Source of the DNA: Pseudomonas sp. NC02
GTDB lineage: Bacteria > Pseudomonadota > Gammaproteobacteria > Pseudomonadales > Pseudomonadaceae
Direction of reading: 5' to 3'
Assembly (NCBI RefSeq): GCF_002874965.1
Contig: NZ_CP025624.1
Coordinates: forward strand, 4,712,001-4,776,000
DNA: 64,000 nucleotides
Both the position numbers and the translations under genes were made by a program. The stretch's first letter is position 1. Each line of letters begins with the position of its first letter. The notes below the pieces were generated by a model, which made no database searches, was not told the DNA's origin, and worked only from the letters and a program-made list of their open reading frames with translations. Positions 12,201 to 19,402 of the stretch are shown here, piece after piece.

Positions 12201-15200
12201 AGATCAAGACGGTCCAGCTCCAGCAAGGGTACCGATTCGGCAACCGGCAACTGCGCCGACACCGACGAATCGCTGATCAGCAGCGCCAGCCCCGAATCCT
12301 CGATCAGGTAGGCCAGGCGCTCGCGCGGGTAGTGGGTGTCCAGCGGCACATAAGCGCCGCCGGCCTTGAGCACCGCCAGCAACGCCACAATTACCGACTC
12401 GCTGCGCGGCAACGCCACACCCACACGGGTTTCAGCGCCAACGCCGCGGGCGATCAGCGCGTGGGCCAGTTGGTTGGCGCGCTGGTCGATTTCACCGTAG
12501 CTGAACTGCCGATCGTTGAAAATCACCGCCGTGCGTTGCGGGCGCTCGGCCGCCAGGGTGGCAATGCGCTGATGCACGCCGATGTCCACCGGGTACGGCT
12601 GTGGATGGTTCTGCGCTTGCTGGCGGGCCTGTTCGTCGCGGCTTGCCAGGGCGACTTCACCCAGGTTGCGTTCTGCCGACTCGGCAAACTGCTCAAGCAG
12701 TTGCAGCAAATGCGCACTGATGCCTTCGACCACCTCGCTCGCGAATTGGCCGCGGTCGAAGCTGTAATGCAACGCCAGCTGCCGGCCGAGGGTCACCGCC
12801 ACGCTCAGCGCGTAGTGCGTCTGTTCCAGGTTGCCCACATCGCCGAACACCAGACCCTGCCCGGCCTGGCTCAGCGCCTGGGCTACCGGATAGTTTTCGA
12901 ACACCAGGATATTGTCGAACAGCGCTTCACCGCCCTGCCCGGCCCAACGTTGGATGTCCGCCAGCGGCGTGTGTTCGAAGTCACGCAGGCTGAGATTCTG
13001 CGCCTGCACCGTTTGCAACCATTGGCCGACGCTTTGATCGGGACGCGGTGCGCCGATCACCGGGAGGGTGTTGATGAACAGGCCGACCTGTTGCTCGATG
13101 CCGGGCAAGTCTGCCGGACGTCCAGCCACGGTCGCGCCGAACGCCACCGCTTCGTGCCCGGTATAGCGTTGCAGCAACAGCAGCCACGCGGCTTGCACGA
13201 GGGTGTTGACGGTGATTTTCTGCTGGAGGGCAAACGCTTCCAGCGCCTGGGTGCGTTGCTCGTCCAGCGTCAGGTAATGGTCGCCGTGACCGCTCTGGCG
13301 CGCGCCTGCGGTGGCCGCGCGGGCCAGCCGGGTCGGCGCTTGCAGCGCGGCCAGTTGTTCGCTCCAGAAGTCCTGGCTCAACTGGGCGTCCTGACGTTGC
13401 AGCCAGGCGATGTAGTCGCGATAACGGCCGCCGGCATTCGCCGGTGTGCGGCCGCTATAGCGCTGCAATACTTCGCCGAGCAACTGCGAGTTGCTCCAGC
13501 CGTCCATCAGGATGTGGTGATGGGTGTAAATCAAGTGCCATTGGTCACTGCCGGTCTGCACCAGTACCAGGCGCAGCAAGGGCGCACAGGCCAGGTCAAA
13601 CCCTTGCGCTCGTTCGGCATCGGCCAGCGCCGCGAGGGCCGCCGGCTGATCGTCGCGAGCCCGCCAATCCAGGGTGGCGAACGGCAGTTGCACCTGCTTG
13701 TGCACAATCTGCAGCGGTTGCGCAAGCTCGCCCTGCCAGACGAAACCGCTGCGCAGGATGTCTTGCGCATCGACGGTGGCCTGCCAAGCGGCGCGGAAAC
13801 GCTCGGGATCCAGGCCCTGCACGTCGACGCGCAACTGGTTGATGTATTCACCCGCCGCCTGTTCGTACAGGGTATGGAACAGCAACCCTTGCTGCATGGG
13901 CGACAGCGGATAGAGATCGTCGAGCTGGCCGGCCGGCACCGGCAGCGCATCCAGTTGCGCCTGGGTCACCCGCGCCAGCGGGAAGTCCGATGGCGTGGCT
14001 TGCGCGGCCGGCAAGGTGCAGCAGTGTTCGATCAGTGCATGCAGCTCGCTGGCATAGCGGTCCACCAGTTGCTGCACGGTCGCGCTGTCGAACATCTCGC
14101 GGCTGAAGCCCCAGCTCATCGACAGTTCGCCGCCATAGACCTGGCCTTCAACCGTCAGCCAGTTGGCCAATGGTGCCGCCAGGTCCTGTGCCACACCGCT
14201 GGTTTCGGCAGACGGCACAAACAAGGCCGCGTCGTCGAACTGACGGTCGAACTGGCCCAGGTAGTTGAAGGTGATCCGCGGTGGCGCCAGTGCCGCCAGC
14301 TCGGCACGCACTGCCGGGGCCGCCAGATGACGCAGCACGCCATAACCCAGGCCTTTGTCCGGCACCGCGCGCAGTTGCTCCTTGATCGACTTGATCGAAC
14401 CGTCGAGGTCATCGCTGGCGGTGAGGTTGACCGCGAACAGGCTGGTGAACCAACCCACGGTGCGACTCAGGTCGATGTCATCGAACAGGTCTTCGCGGCC
14501 ATGGCCTTCAAGCTCGATCAGCGTGCCTGCCTGACCGCTCCAGCGACTGATGGTGCGGGCCAACGCGGTGAGCAGCAGGTCATTGACCTGCGTGCGGTAC
14601 GCGGCGGGCGCCTGTTGCAGCAACTGACGGGTCCGTGCGGCGTCGAGTCGCCACTCGATTTTTTCACCCTGCGCATTTTGCAGGCTGGCGTCAGGTCGGT
14701 CGCACGGCAGATCCTTCGCATCCTGATGCTGTGTTTTCCAGTACATCAGTTGTTCATCGAAGCGCTGCACTTGCTGTTCGAGCCGCGCAGTCCAGCCCTG
14801 GAATGCACTGGTTTTCGGCGGCAGCTCAATGCCGCCGCCTGCCGCCAATTGTTCGTAAGCCTGCTGCAGATCTTCCAGTAATACGCGCCAGGACACACCG
14901 TCGACCACCAGGTGGTGAACGATCAGCGCCAGCCTCTGGCTGCCATCGGCCAGCGTGACCAGCAAGGCTCGCAACAGCGGGCCGTTTTGCAGGTCAAGGC
15001 TGCGCTGCGCCTCGTTGCACAAGGTATTCAGGTGTTCCGCCGACTCGGCATCGCGTAGCCACAGATCAGCGCTGGCCACTGGAGCATCGTGTTTTTGCTG
15101 CCAGCCCTCGGTGCTTTCGGTAAAACGCAGGCGCAAGGCATCGTGGTGATTGATGATGTACGTCAGCGCTGTATCGAGCCACTGCGCATTCAAGGCCTCA

Positions 15201-18200
15201 CGGGGAGTCAGCAGCAGCGATTGGTTCCAGTGTTCGCGCACCGGCATCCCGCGGCTGAAGAAATGCTGCTGGATCGGCCCGAGCACGGCATCACCACTCA
15301 CCGGCCCCTGATCCACCGCCGAGCGTTTATCGAGGGCGGCGACCAGTGCCAGGCTGCGCACGGTCTGGTACTGGAACAGGTCACGCGGGCTGACGCGGAT
15401 GCCGGCCTGCCGCGCACGGCTGACCACCTGGATGGAGATGATCGAATCGCCGCCCAGCTCGAAGAAGTTGTCTTCGAGGCCGACGCGCTCAAGACCGAGC
15501 ACATCCTCCCAGATCGCCGCCAGGGCTTTTTGCAATGCATCCTGTGGCGCCACAAACGCCTGCTGCGGCGCAGCGTCCGGCAACGGCAAGGCCTTGCGGT
15601 CGAGCTTGCCGTTGGCGGTCACTGGCAATTTCACCAGCGGCATCAGGTGGGTGGGCACCATGTATTCCGGCAGGCTGTTCAACAGCCACGCCTTGAGCTC
15701 CGGTTGCCACGGCGTGGCAGGCTCGCCTCCCTCCAGCACCAGGTAAGCAACCAACTGTTTGCCCCCCTGCACCAGCACCACGGCCTCGCGCACCAGCGGG
15801 TGTTGCATCAGGCGGGTCTCGATCTCACCCAGTTCGATGCGCAGGCCGCGCAGCTTGACCTGATGATCGAGGCGGCCGAGGTATTCGATCACACCGTCGG
15901 CGCGCTGGCGCACCCGGTCGCCGGTCCGGTACAGCCGCGCACCGTCATTGAACGGGCACGGCACAAAACGCTCGGCGGTGAGCGCCGCGCGGCGGTGGTA
16001 ACTGCGGGCCAGCCCGGTGCCACCGAGGTAAAGCTCACCGCTGACGCCTGCCGGCACAGGGTTGAGTTGCGCGTCGAGGATGTAGGTTCCCAGATTGGCA
16101 ATGGGGCGGCCGATGGGCACGCTGTCGGCACCTTCGTCGATGCAGGTCCAATGGGTGACGTCGATGGCCGCTTCCGTCGGGCCGTAGAGGTTGTACAACC
16201 CGGCGCCCGGAAGCTTGGCGAACACCTGCAACTGCGCATCCAGCGCCAGCGCCTCGCCACTGCATACGATGCGCTTGAGGCTGGCGCAGGCCTGCACGCC
16301 CGGCTCGTGGATAAATGCCTGCAGCATCGACGGTACGAAGTGCAGCGTGGTGATAGCGTGCTCGCCAATGGTCTCGATCAGGCGAGCCGGCTCGCGATGC
16401 TCGCCGGGTGCTGCGACCACCAGCCGTGCGCCGCTCATCAATGGCCAGAAGAACTCCCACACCGACACGTCAAAGCTGAACGGGGTTTTCTGCAACACTG
16501 CGTCGCTGGCATCCAGGCCATAAGCCTGCTGCATCCAGCACAGGCGGTTGACCAACGCACGATGGCTGTTGCCTGCGCCCTTGGGCTTGCCGGTGGAGCC
16601 GGAGGTGTAGATCACATAGGCGAGGTTCAGCGCGTGCACGTTGACGGCCAGAGGCTCGCGGCCGTAATCGTCGAGCCAGCCTTGTGCCTGGTCGAGTGCG
16701 ATGACGTTGATGCCGTCGACCGGCAAGGTCGACAGCAGGCTCTGCTGGCTGAGCAGCAGCCCGATGCCGCTGTCTTCGATCATGTAAGCCAGGCGTTCGC
16801 GGGGGTATTCAGGGTCCAGCGGGACGTAGGCGCCGCCGGCCTTGAGAATCGCCAGCAGGCCGACCACCATTTCGATGGAGCGCTCGATGCAGATCCCCAC
16901 CAGTACGTCCGGGCCAACACCCTGCTCGCGCAGGGCATGGGCCAACTGGTTGGCGCGCGCGTCGAGCTGCGCGTAGGTCAACTGCGTCGCGCCGAACACC
17001 AGGGCAACGGCGTGCGGAGTGCGTTGTACCTGGTCTTCGATCAGGTGGTGGATGCCACGTTCGGTCGGGTACGCCTCGGCCGTCTGGTTCCAGTCATGCA
17101 CCAGCACGTGCTGCTCTGCGGCGGCGAGCATCGGCAGTTCACCGATGCGCTGGCTGCCATCGGCGACCATCGCCTGCAACAGGCTGAGCCAGTGCCGGGC
17201 CATGCGCTCGATGGTGGCGGCGTCGAACAGGTCATTGGCATAGGTCAGCGCGGCGTGCAGGGTGCCGGACTTCTCGTAGGTGTCCAGGCTCAGGTCAAAC
17301 TGGGTGGTACGGCCTTGCCATTGCACCAGGGACAGTTCAAGCCCGGAGGCGGTGTTGACCGCGGCGATGTCCGCCACTTGCGGCTGATGGTTGTACATCA
17401 CCTGGAACAGCGGCGTGTGGCTCAGGCTGCGCTCGACTTTCAAGGCTTCTACCAGGCGTTCGAACGGCAATTCCTGATGGGCCTGGGCGCCCAGTGCGTG
17501 TTCCTTGATGCCTTGCAGCAACTCGTCGACGCGGGTTTGCCCGGTCAGTTCGGTGCGCAACACCTGGGTATTGACGAAGAAACCGATCAGCCCTTCGACT
17601 TCGCTGCGGTTGCGGTTGGCAATCGGCACGCCAACCCGAATGTCGCCCTGCCCGGTGTAGCGATGCAGCAGCACGTTGAACGCGCCGAGCAGCAACATGA
17701 ACAAGGTCACATTGTGTTTTTGCGCGCAACTGCGCAACTGCGCAGCCAGCGCCGGATCAATCGCAAAGTCATGCCGGGTGCCCTGGTAGCTGGGCATCGC
17801 CGGGCGTGGATGGTCGATGGGCAGTTCCAGTACCGGGTGCTCATCTCCCAGGCGTGCCTGCCAGTATTCCAGCTGACGAGCCTGCTCGCCGGCCTCCAGC
17901 CAGCGGCGCTGCCACAGGGCGTAGTCGCTGTACTGGATCGGCAGGGCCGGCAGTTGCGGCGGCTCGTTGCGCTCATGGGCGTCGTAGCAGCGAATGAACT
18001 CGTCGATCAGCACGTTCATCGACCAGCCGTCGGACACGATGTGGTGCAAGGTCAGCAGCAGCACGTGTTCCTGCTCGGCCAGCTTGAGCAATTGCACCCG
18101 CAGCAGCGGGCCGTTGGCCAGGTCGAAGGGCAACAGCGACTGACGGGTAGCGGCCTGCATCACCGCCTGCTCACGCTCGGCGGGTGCCAGGGCGCTGAAG

Positions 18201-18589
18201 TCCAACTGTTCGACAACCAGCGGCGACTGCGCGGCCACTTGCAACAGACGATCATCCGCCTGGCGCTGGAACACCGTGCGCAACGTCTCATGGCGGGCCA
18301 CCAGGCTGGCGAACGCCTGCTCGATCGCCGGCAGGCTCAAGGCGCCCTTGAGCCGTACCGCGCCGGGCAGGTTATAGGCGCCACTGGCCGGATCCAGTTG
18401 CCACAGAAACCACATCCGCTGCTGCGCATAGGACAGCGCCTGCCGGTCCTCGGCCTCCACCCCTGCCGGGATCGGAAACCGGGAAAAATCCACCCCTTCC
18501 TTGTGCAGCGCCTGGAGGAACATCTGGCGTTTTTCCAGGGGCAACCCGATAAACCGGCGAGCAAGTTTCAAGGAGTCTTCAGCGTTCAT
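6221..18589 (-). CDS. Non-ribosomal peptide synthetase, three modules (Ser-E, Lys-like-E, Gly); pyoverdine PvdI-like
   Basis: 4,122-residue NRPS. Domain centres, in approximate residues: C1 HHIVSDG 188; A1 core 663; T1 Ser 1050 (LGGDS); E1 HHLVVDG 1228; C2 HHILMDG 1696; A2 core 2156; T2 2548 (LGGDS); E2 2730; C3 HHILMDG 3205; A3 core 3673; T3 4060 (LGGHS). A1 reads D-V-W-H-V-S-L-I-D, a serine code. A2 reads D-G-E-A-C-G-G-V-T, which from memory matches Lys domains of pyoverdine synthetases (Orn or Dab not excluded). A3 reads D-I-L-Q-L-G-L-I-W, glycine. E domains follow modules 1 and 2 and C2/C3 have the look of D-accepting domains, so the predicted unit is D-Ser, D-Lys, Gly. The N-terminus (MNAEDSLKLARRFI) is of the PvdI/PvdJ type. 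ATG 18589 is preferred to GTG 18622, which would add 11 non-conserved residues. Confidence 0.92.
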   Translation of the reverse strand: MNAEDSLKLARRFIGLPLEKRQMFLQALHKEGVDFSRFPIPAGVEAEDRQALSYAQQRMWFLWQLDPASGAYNLPGAVRLKGALSLPAIEQAFASLVARHETLRTVFQRQADDRLLQVAAQSPLVVEQLDFSALAPAEREQAVMQAATRQSLLPFDLANGPLLRVQLLKLAEQEHVLLLTLHHIVSDGWSMNVLIDEFIRCYDAHERNEPPQLPALPIQYSDYALWQRRWLEAGEQARQLEYWQARLGDEHPVLELPIDHPRPAMPSYQGTRHDFAIDPALAAQLRSCAQKHNVTLFMLLLGAFNVLLHRYTGQGDIRVGVPIANRNRSEVEGLIGFFVNTQVLRTELTGQTRVDELLQGIKEHALGAQAHQELPFERLVEALKVERSLSHTPLFQVMYNHQPQVADIAAVNTASGLELSLVQWQGRTTQFDLSLDTYEKSGTLHAALTYANDLFDAATIERMARHWLSLLQAMVADGSQRIGELPMLAAAEQHVLVHDWNQTAEAYPTERGIHHLIEDQVQRTPHAVALVFGATQLTYAQLDARANQLAHALREQGVGPDVLVGICIERSIEMVVGLLAILKAGGAYVPLDPEYPRERLAYMIEDSGIGLLLSQQSLLSTLPVDGINVIALDQAQGWLDDYGREPLAVNVHALNLAYVIYTSGSTGKPKGAGNSHRALVNRLCWMQQAYGLDASDAVLQKTPFSFDVSVWEFFWPLMSGARLVVAAPGEHREPARLIETIGEHAITTLHFVPSMLQAFIHEPGVQACASLKRIVCSGEALALDAQLQVFAKLPGAGLYNLYGPTEAAIDVTHWTCIDEGADSVPIGRPIANLGTYILDAQLNPVPAGVSGELYLGGTGLARSYHRRAALTAERFVPCPFNDGARLYRTGDRVRQRADGVIEYLGRLDHQVKLRGLRIELGEIETRLMQHPLVREAVVLVQGGKQLVAYLVLEGGEPATPWQPELKAWLLNSLPEYMVPTHLMPLVKLPVTANGKLDRKALPLPDAAPQQAFVAPQDALQKALAAIWEDVLGLERVGLEDNFFELGGDSIISIQVVSRARQAGIRVSPRDLFQYQTVRSLALVAALDKRSAVDQGPVSGDAVLGPIQQHFFSRGMPVREHWNQSLLLTPREALNAQWLDTALTYIINHHDALRLRFTESTEGWQQKHDAPVASADLWLRDAESAEHLNTLCNEAQRSLDLQNGPLLRALLVTLADGSQRLALIVHHLVVDGVSWRVLLEDLQQAYEQLAAGGGIELPPKTSAFQGWTARLEQQVQRFDEQLMYWKTQHQDAKDLPCDRPDASLQNAQGEKIEWRLDAARTRQLLQQAPAAYRTQVNDLLLTALARTISRWSGQAGTLIELEGHGREDLFDDIDLSRTVGWFTSLFAVNLTASDDLDGSIKSIKEQLRAVPDKGLGYGVLRHLAAPAVRAELAALAPPRITFNYLGQFDRQFDDAALFVPSAETSGVAQDLAAPLANWLTVEGQVYGGELSMSWGFSREMFDSATVQQLVDRYASELHALIEHCCTLPAAQATPSDFPLARVTQAQLDALPVPAGQLDDLYPLSPMQQGLLFHTLYEQAAGEYINQLRVDVQGLDPERFRAAWQATVDAQDILRSGFVWQGELAQPLQIVHKQVQLPFATLDWRARDDQPAALAALADAERAQGFDLACAPLLRLVLVQTGSDQWHLIYTHHHILMDGWSNSQLLGEVLQRYSGRTPANAGGRYRDYIAWLQRQDAQLSQDFWSEQLAALQAPTRLARAATAGARQSGHGDHYLTLDEQRTQALEAFALQQKITVNTLVQAAWLLLLQRYTGHEAVAFGATVAGRPADLPGIEQQVGLFINTLPVIGAPRPDQSVGQWLQTVQAQNLSLRDFEHTPLADIQRWAGQGGEALFDNILVFENYPVAQALSQAGQGLVFGDVGNLEQTHYALSVAVTLGRQLALHYSFDRGQFASEVVEGISAHLLQLLEQFAESAERNLGEVALASRDEQARQQAQNHPQPYPVDIGVHQRIATLAAERPQRTAVIFNDRQFSYGEIDQRANQLAHALIARGVGAETRVGVALPRSESVIVALLAVLKAGGAYVPLDTHYPRERLAYLIEDSGLALLISDSSVSAQLPVAESVPLLELDRLDLREQSIKAPSVQLDPHNLAYVIYTSGSTGNPKGVSVAHGPLAMHCQAIGQRYEMRDSDCEFHFMSFAFDGAHERWLTSLTHGASLLIRDDTLWTPEQTYNAMIEHGVTVVAFPPVYLQQLAEHAERVGNPPKVRIYCFGGDAVPNASFERVKRALDPDYIINGYGPTETVVTPLIWKAGREVPCGAAYAPIGSRIGDRSAYVLDTDLNLLPQGMAGELYLGGTGLARGYLNRPGLTAERFVADPFSAAGGLLYRTGDLVRQRADGTFDYLDRIDNQVKIRGFRIELGEVEAALQALQGVREAVVVAQEGSAGSGKRLVAYVVGDSTRAGFSEDLRAQLQASLPAHMVPAYVLSLERMPLTPNGKLDRKNLPKPDVSQLQQAYVAPRNALEQQLATIWQDVLKLGQVGISDNFFELGGDSIISIQVVSRARQAGIRFSPKDLFQHQSIQALAVVAQTGETLPSIDQRPATGTTVLLPIHQQFFAQEIPDRHHWNQSVMLKPAQALDAHALEQALEALVAHHDSLRLDFVERAGGWSAHYRDVAAHTDQTLLWPVEVADLAALEALGDEAQRSLQLNGGSLIRAVLANLADGTQRLLLIIHHLVVDGVSWRILFEDLQNAYRQILSGAGVQLPARTSAVKAWAAALQGYATTPALQAELGFWQQQLQDASPALPYDRPNGGQQHDQALTFRSKLDRALTRQLLQDAPAAYRTQVNDVLLTALARVITRWTGDDNALVLLEGHGREDVFEHIDLTRTVGWFTSVFPARLSPVADLAGSLKQIKEQLRAIPHRGIGFGALAYLGDEQTRESLQALPLPCLTFNYLGQFDASFDAAADALFVPTGESGGEEVNLQGPLGNPLALNSKVFGGELDLSWTYSGAMFDAATIQRLADDYVQELTALIGHCCDNANRGVTPSDFPLAQLSQAQLDALVLEPQGIDDIYPLSPMQQGMLFHTLLEQGNGDYINQMRLDIDGVDPQRFRAAWQAVVDAHDILRTGFIWQGNLEQPMQVVQRQVQVPFRVLDWSGHADRDAALQTLADEERAQGLDLNCAPLMRLVLVRTATDRHHLIYTNHHILMDGWSSAQLLGEVLQHYSAETVARPVGRYRDYIAWLKRQDASLGEAFWKEQLHALDEPIRLAQMFARPAQAIATHLYAHHHLHLDEQQTRRLGDFAREAKVTVNTVVQAAWLLLLQRYSAKSCVAFGATVSGRPADLAGVEQQIGLFINTLPVIASPRSEQSLGDWLHSVQAQNLALRDFEHTALFDIQRWAGQGGEALFDNILVFENYPISEALEKGSPQGLRFGAVGNLEQTNYPLTLLVGLGAELTVQFSYQCASFTPVSVEQIGVHLKRLLLQMSSDAARPLGDLTLLDPSETRQQLQDWNATASVYPGEHCIHRLFEARARQTPDATALLFADQALTYAQLNTQANRLAHRLIELGVGADQPVGIALERGVDMIVGLLAILKAGGAYVPLDPHYPVDRLAHMIEDSGLQLLLTQASLLRQLPIPAGVHTVLASAMDESVSPEQAANPQVSVDGDNLCYAIYTSGSTGKPKGVMVRHGALVNFVASMAREPGIEASDRLLSLTTFSFDIFGLELYGALFSGAAVVLVDKQSAHDPEALLGIIEQQQVSIVQATPSTWRMLLEHPMAERLAGRTCLCGGEALAEDLAERLLAVAGPVWNLYGPTETTIWSAAYPLTTDKRLPYLGRPIANTSLYIVGEHFAPNPVGLIGELLIGGDGLARGYHERPALTAERFLPDPFGNGTRLYRTGDLARHRVDGVIEYIGRADHQVKIRGFRIELGEIEACLLAQDAIREAVVVPQQGPGGTQLVAYLIAAGTEAAEAQSLVALRDELKARLACDLPDYMIPAHWMLLERFPLTPNGKLDRKALPLPDANQLLRAYVAPQGALEQSVAQIWQEVLKLARVGRDDNFFELGGHSLLATQATARLQMEQGAAVPLDLLFRTPSLSEYAAQLAVHLTPHSSEDLSEMHDFLADLETL

Positions 18590-18644
18590 TTCTTGGGATC
18601 CGGGGCAATAGGCAGGAAGCACAAAGGCACGTCGTCCCTATAAA

Positions 18645-18667
18645 ACGAATCCGGAAGGGAAAAATTA
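18645..18667 (-). promoter_or_regulatory. Candidate PvdS (iron-starvation sigma) promoter for the NRPS genes
   Basis: On the minus strand TAATT (18667-18663) is followed after 15 nt by CGT (18647-18645), 56 nt before the ATG at 18589. The PvdS consensus is TAAAT-N16/17-CGT, so this has one base change and a spacer one nt short. The position is right, but the match is imperfect. Confidence 0.4.
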
Positions 18668-18746
18668 GCGGGGATTGGGGGCGCAGACCACGGTGTCATC
18701 AAGGGTTACATCAAACACCGAGAGGCTCGGCGCGGCTGTCCTATCA

Positions 18747-18784
18747 TTGACGCAACCCATCAATTGCAACTACATTTAGTTGCA
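18747..18784 (+). promoter_or_regulatory. hicAB promoter with overlapping palindromic operator
   Basis: TTGACG (18747-18752) and TACATT (18771-18776), 18 nt apart, make a plausible sigma-70 promoter. A perfect inverted repeat TGCAACT-N6-AGTTGCA (18765-18784) covers the -10 and ends just before the hicA Shine-Dalgarno. This is the arrangement expected for autorepression by the HicB C-terminal DNA-binding domain. Binding is inferred. Confidence 0.5.
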
Positions 18785-18797
18785 GGCGAGAATCGCC

Positions 18798-19049
18798 GTG
18801 TCGAAAAATGAAAAGCTGCTGGCCAAACTGCTCAATGAGCAATCGGCCTTTACCTGGCCCGAACTCGTCACGCTGCTGCGGCGCCGGGGATACACGCAAA
18901 TCGAAGGGGCGGGTAGCCGGGTCAGGTTCGACATAGGCGACCCCAGTGCAATGATCACCCTGCACAAGCCTCACCCCGGCAACGAACTGAAACACTACAT
19001 TCGGCGCCAGATCATCGAACAATTGAAATCAGGAGAACTGATTCAGTGA
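18798..19049 (+). CDS. hicA: HicA family toxin (mRNA interferase)
   Basis: Small 83-residue basic protein with the HicA double-stranded-RNA-binding-like fold pattern: WPELVTLLRRRGY near the start, then GSRVRF and HKPHPGNELKHYIRRQI. GTG 18798 is chosen because GGCGAG lies just upstream; an in-frame TTG at 18780 would start inside the operator palindrome. The usual His of the G-S-x-H motif is replaced here (GSRVRF), and the His residues of HKPHP are the remaining catalytic candidates. Its stop overlaps the hicB start (GTGA). HicA proteins cleave mRNA when not bound by HicB. Confidence 0.8.
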   Translation: MSKNEKLLAKLLNEQSAFTWPELVTLLRRRGYTQIEGAGSRVRFDIGDPSAMITLHKPHPGNELKHYIRRQIIEQLKSGELIQ

Positions 19050-19402
19050 ACAACCAGCTGAAACACAAAGGCTACATCGGCTCCATCGAAGCCAGCATCG
19101 AAGACAACTGCCTGTTCGGAAAGCTGCTTTTCATCAAGGCCCTGGTCAGCTACGAGGGTAAAACCGTCGCCGAACTGGACGCCGCCTTTTGCACCGCCGT
19201 GGACGACTACATCGAGACCTGCCAGGCCCTTGGGCAAGCACCGGAAAAGCCCTGCAAGGGTTCGTTCAACGTCCGTGTCGGCCATGACCTCCACCTGGCC
19301 GCCGCGCTTGCCGCGACCCGGCAAAAAGTCACGTTGAACGATCTCACGCGCCAGGCGCTGAACGAATTCCTGCAACATCGCGGCGCACTGGTGACCGGGT
19401 AA
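19046..19402 (+). CDS. hicB: HicB family antitoxin
   Basis: 118 residues. The N-terminal part (KGYIGSIEASIEDNCLFGKLLFI, then EGKTVAELDAAF) is the partial RNase-H-like HicB domain. The C-terminal part (VRVGHDLHLAAALAA, LNDLTRQALNEFL) fits a ribbon-helix-helix DNA-binding domain. The GTG start at 19046 overlaps the hicA stop by 4 nt, so the pair is translationally coupled. It should neutralise HicA and repress its own promoter. The stop at 19402 abuts the stop of the convergent MFS gene. Confidence 0.85.
   Translation: MNNQLKHKGYIGSIEASIEDNCLFGKLLFIKALVSYEGKTVAELDAAFCTAVDDYIETCQALGQAPEKPCKGSFNVRVGHDLHLAAALAATRQKVTLNDLTRQALNEFLQHRGALVTG

Noticed and set aside
18590..18622. GTG 18622 as the NRPS start
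   Set aside because: It would add a non-conserved MLPAYCPGSQE stretch before the family-typical MNAEDSLKLARRF start.
15089..18643. 1,184-codon open frame on the plus strand
   Set aside because: Antisense shadow of the NRPS gene; Gln/His/Arg/Val-rich composition with no domain, typical of the reverse strand of high-G+C NRPS DNA. The same applies to 11321-14881, 6365-8350 and 3072-4370.
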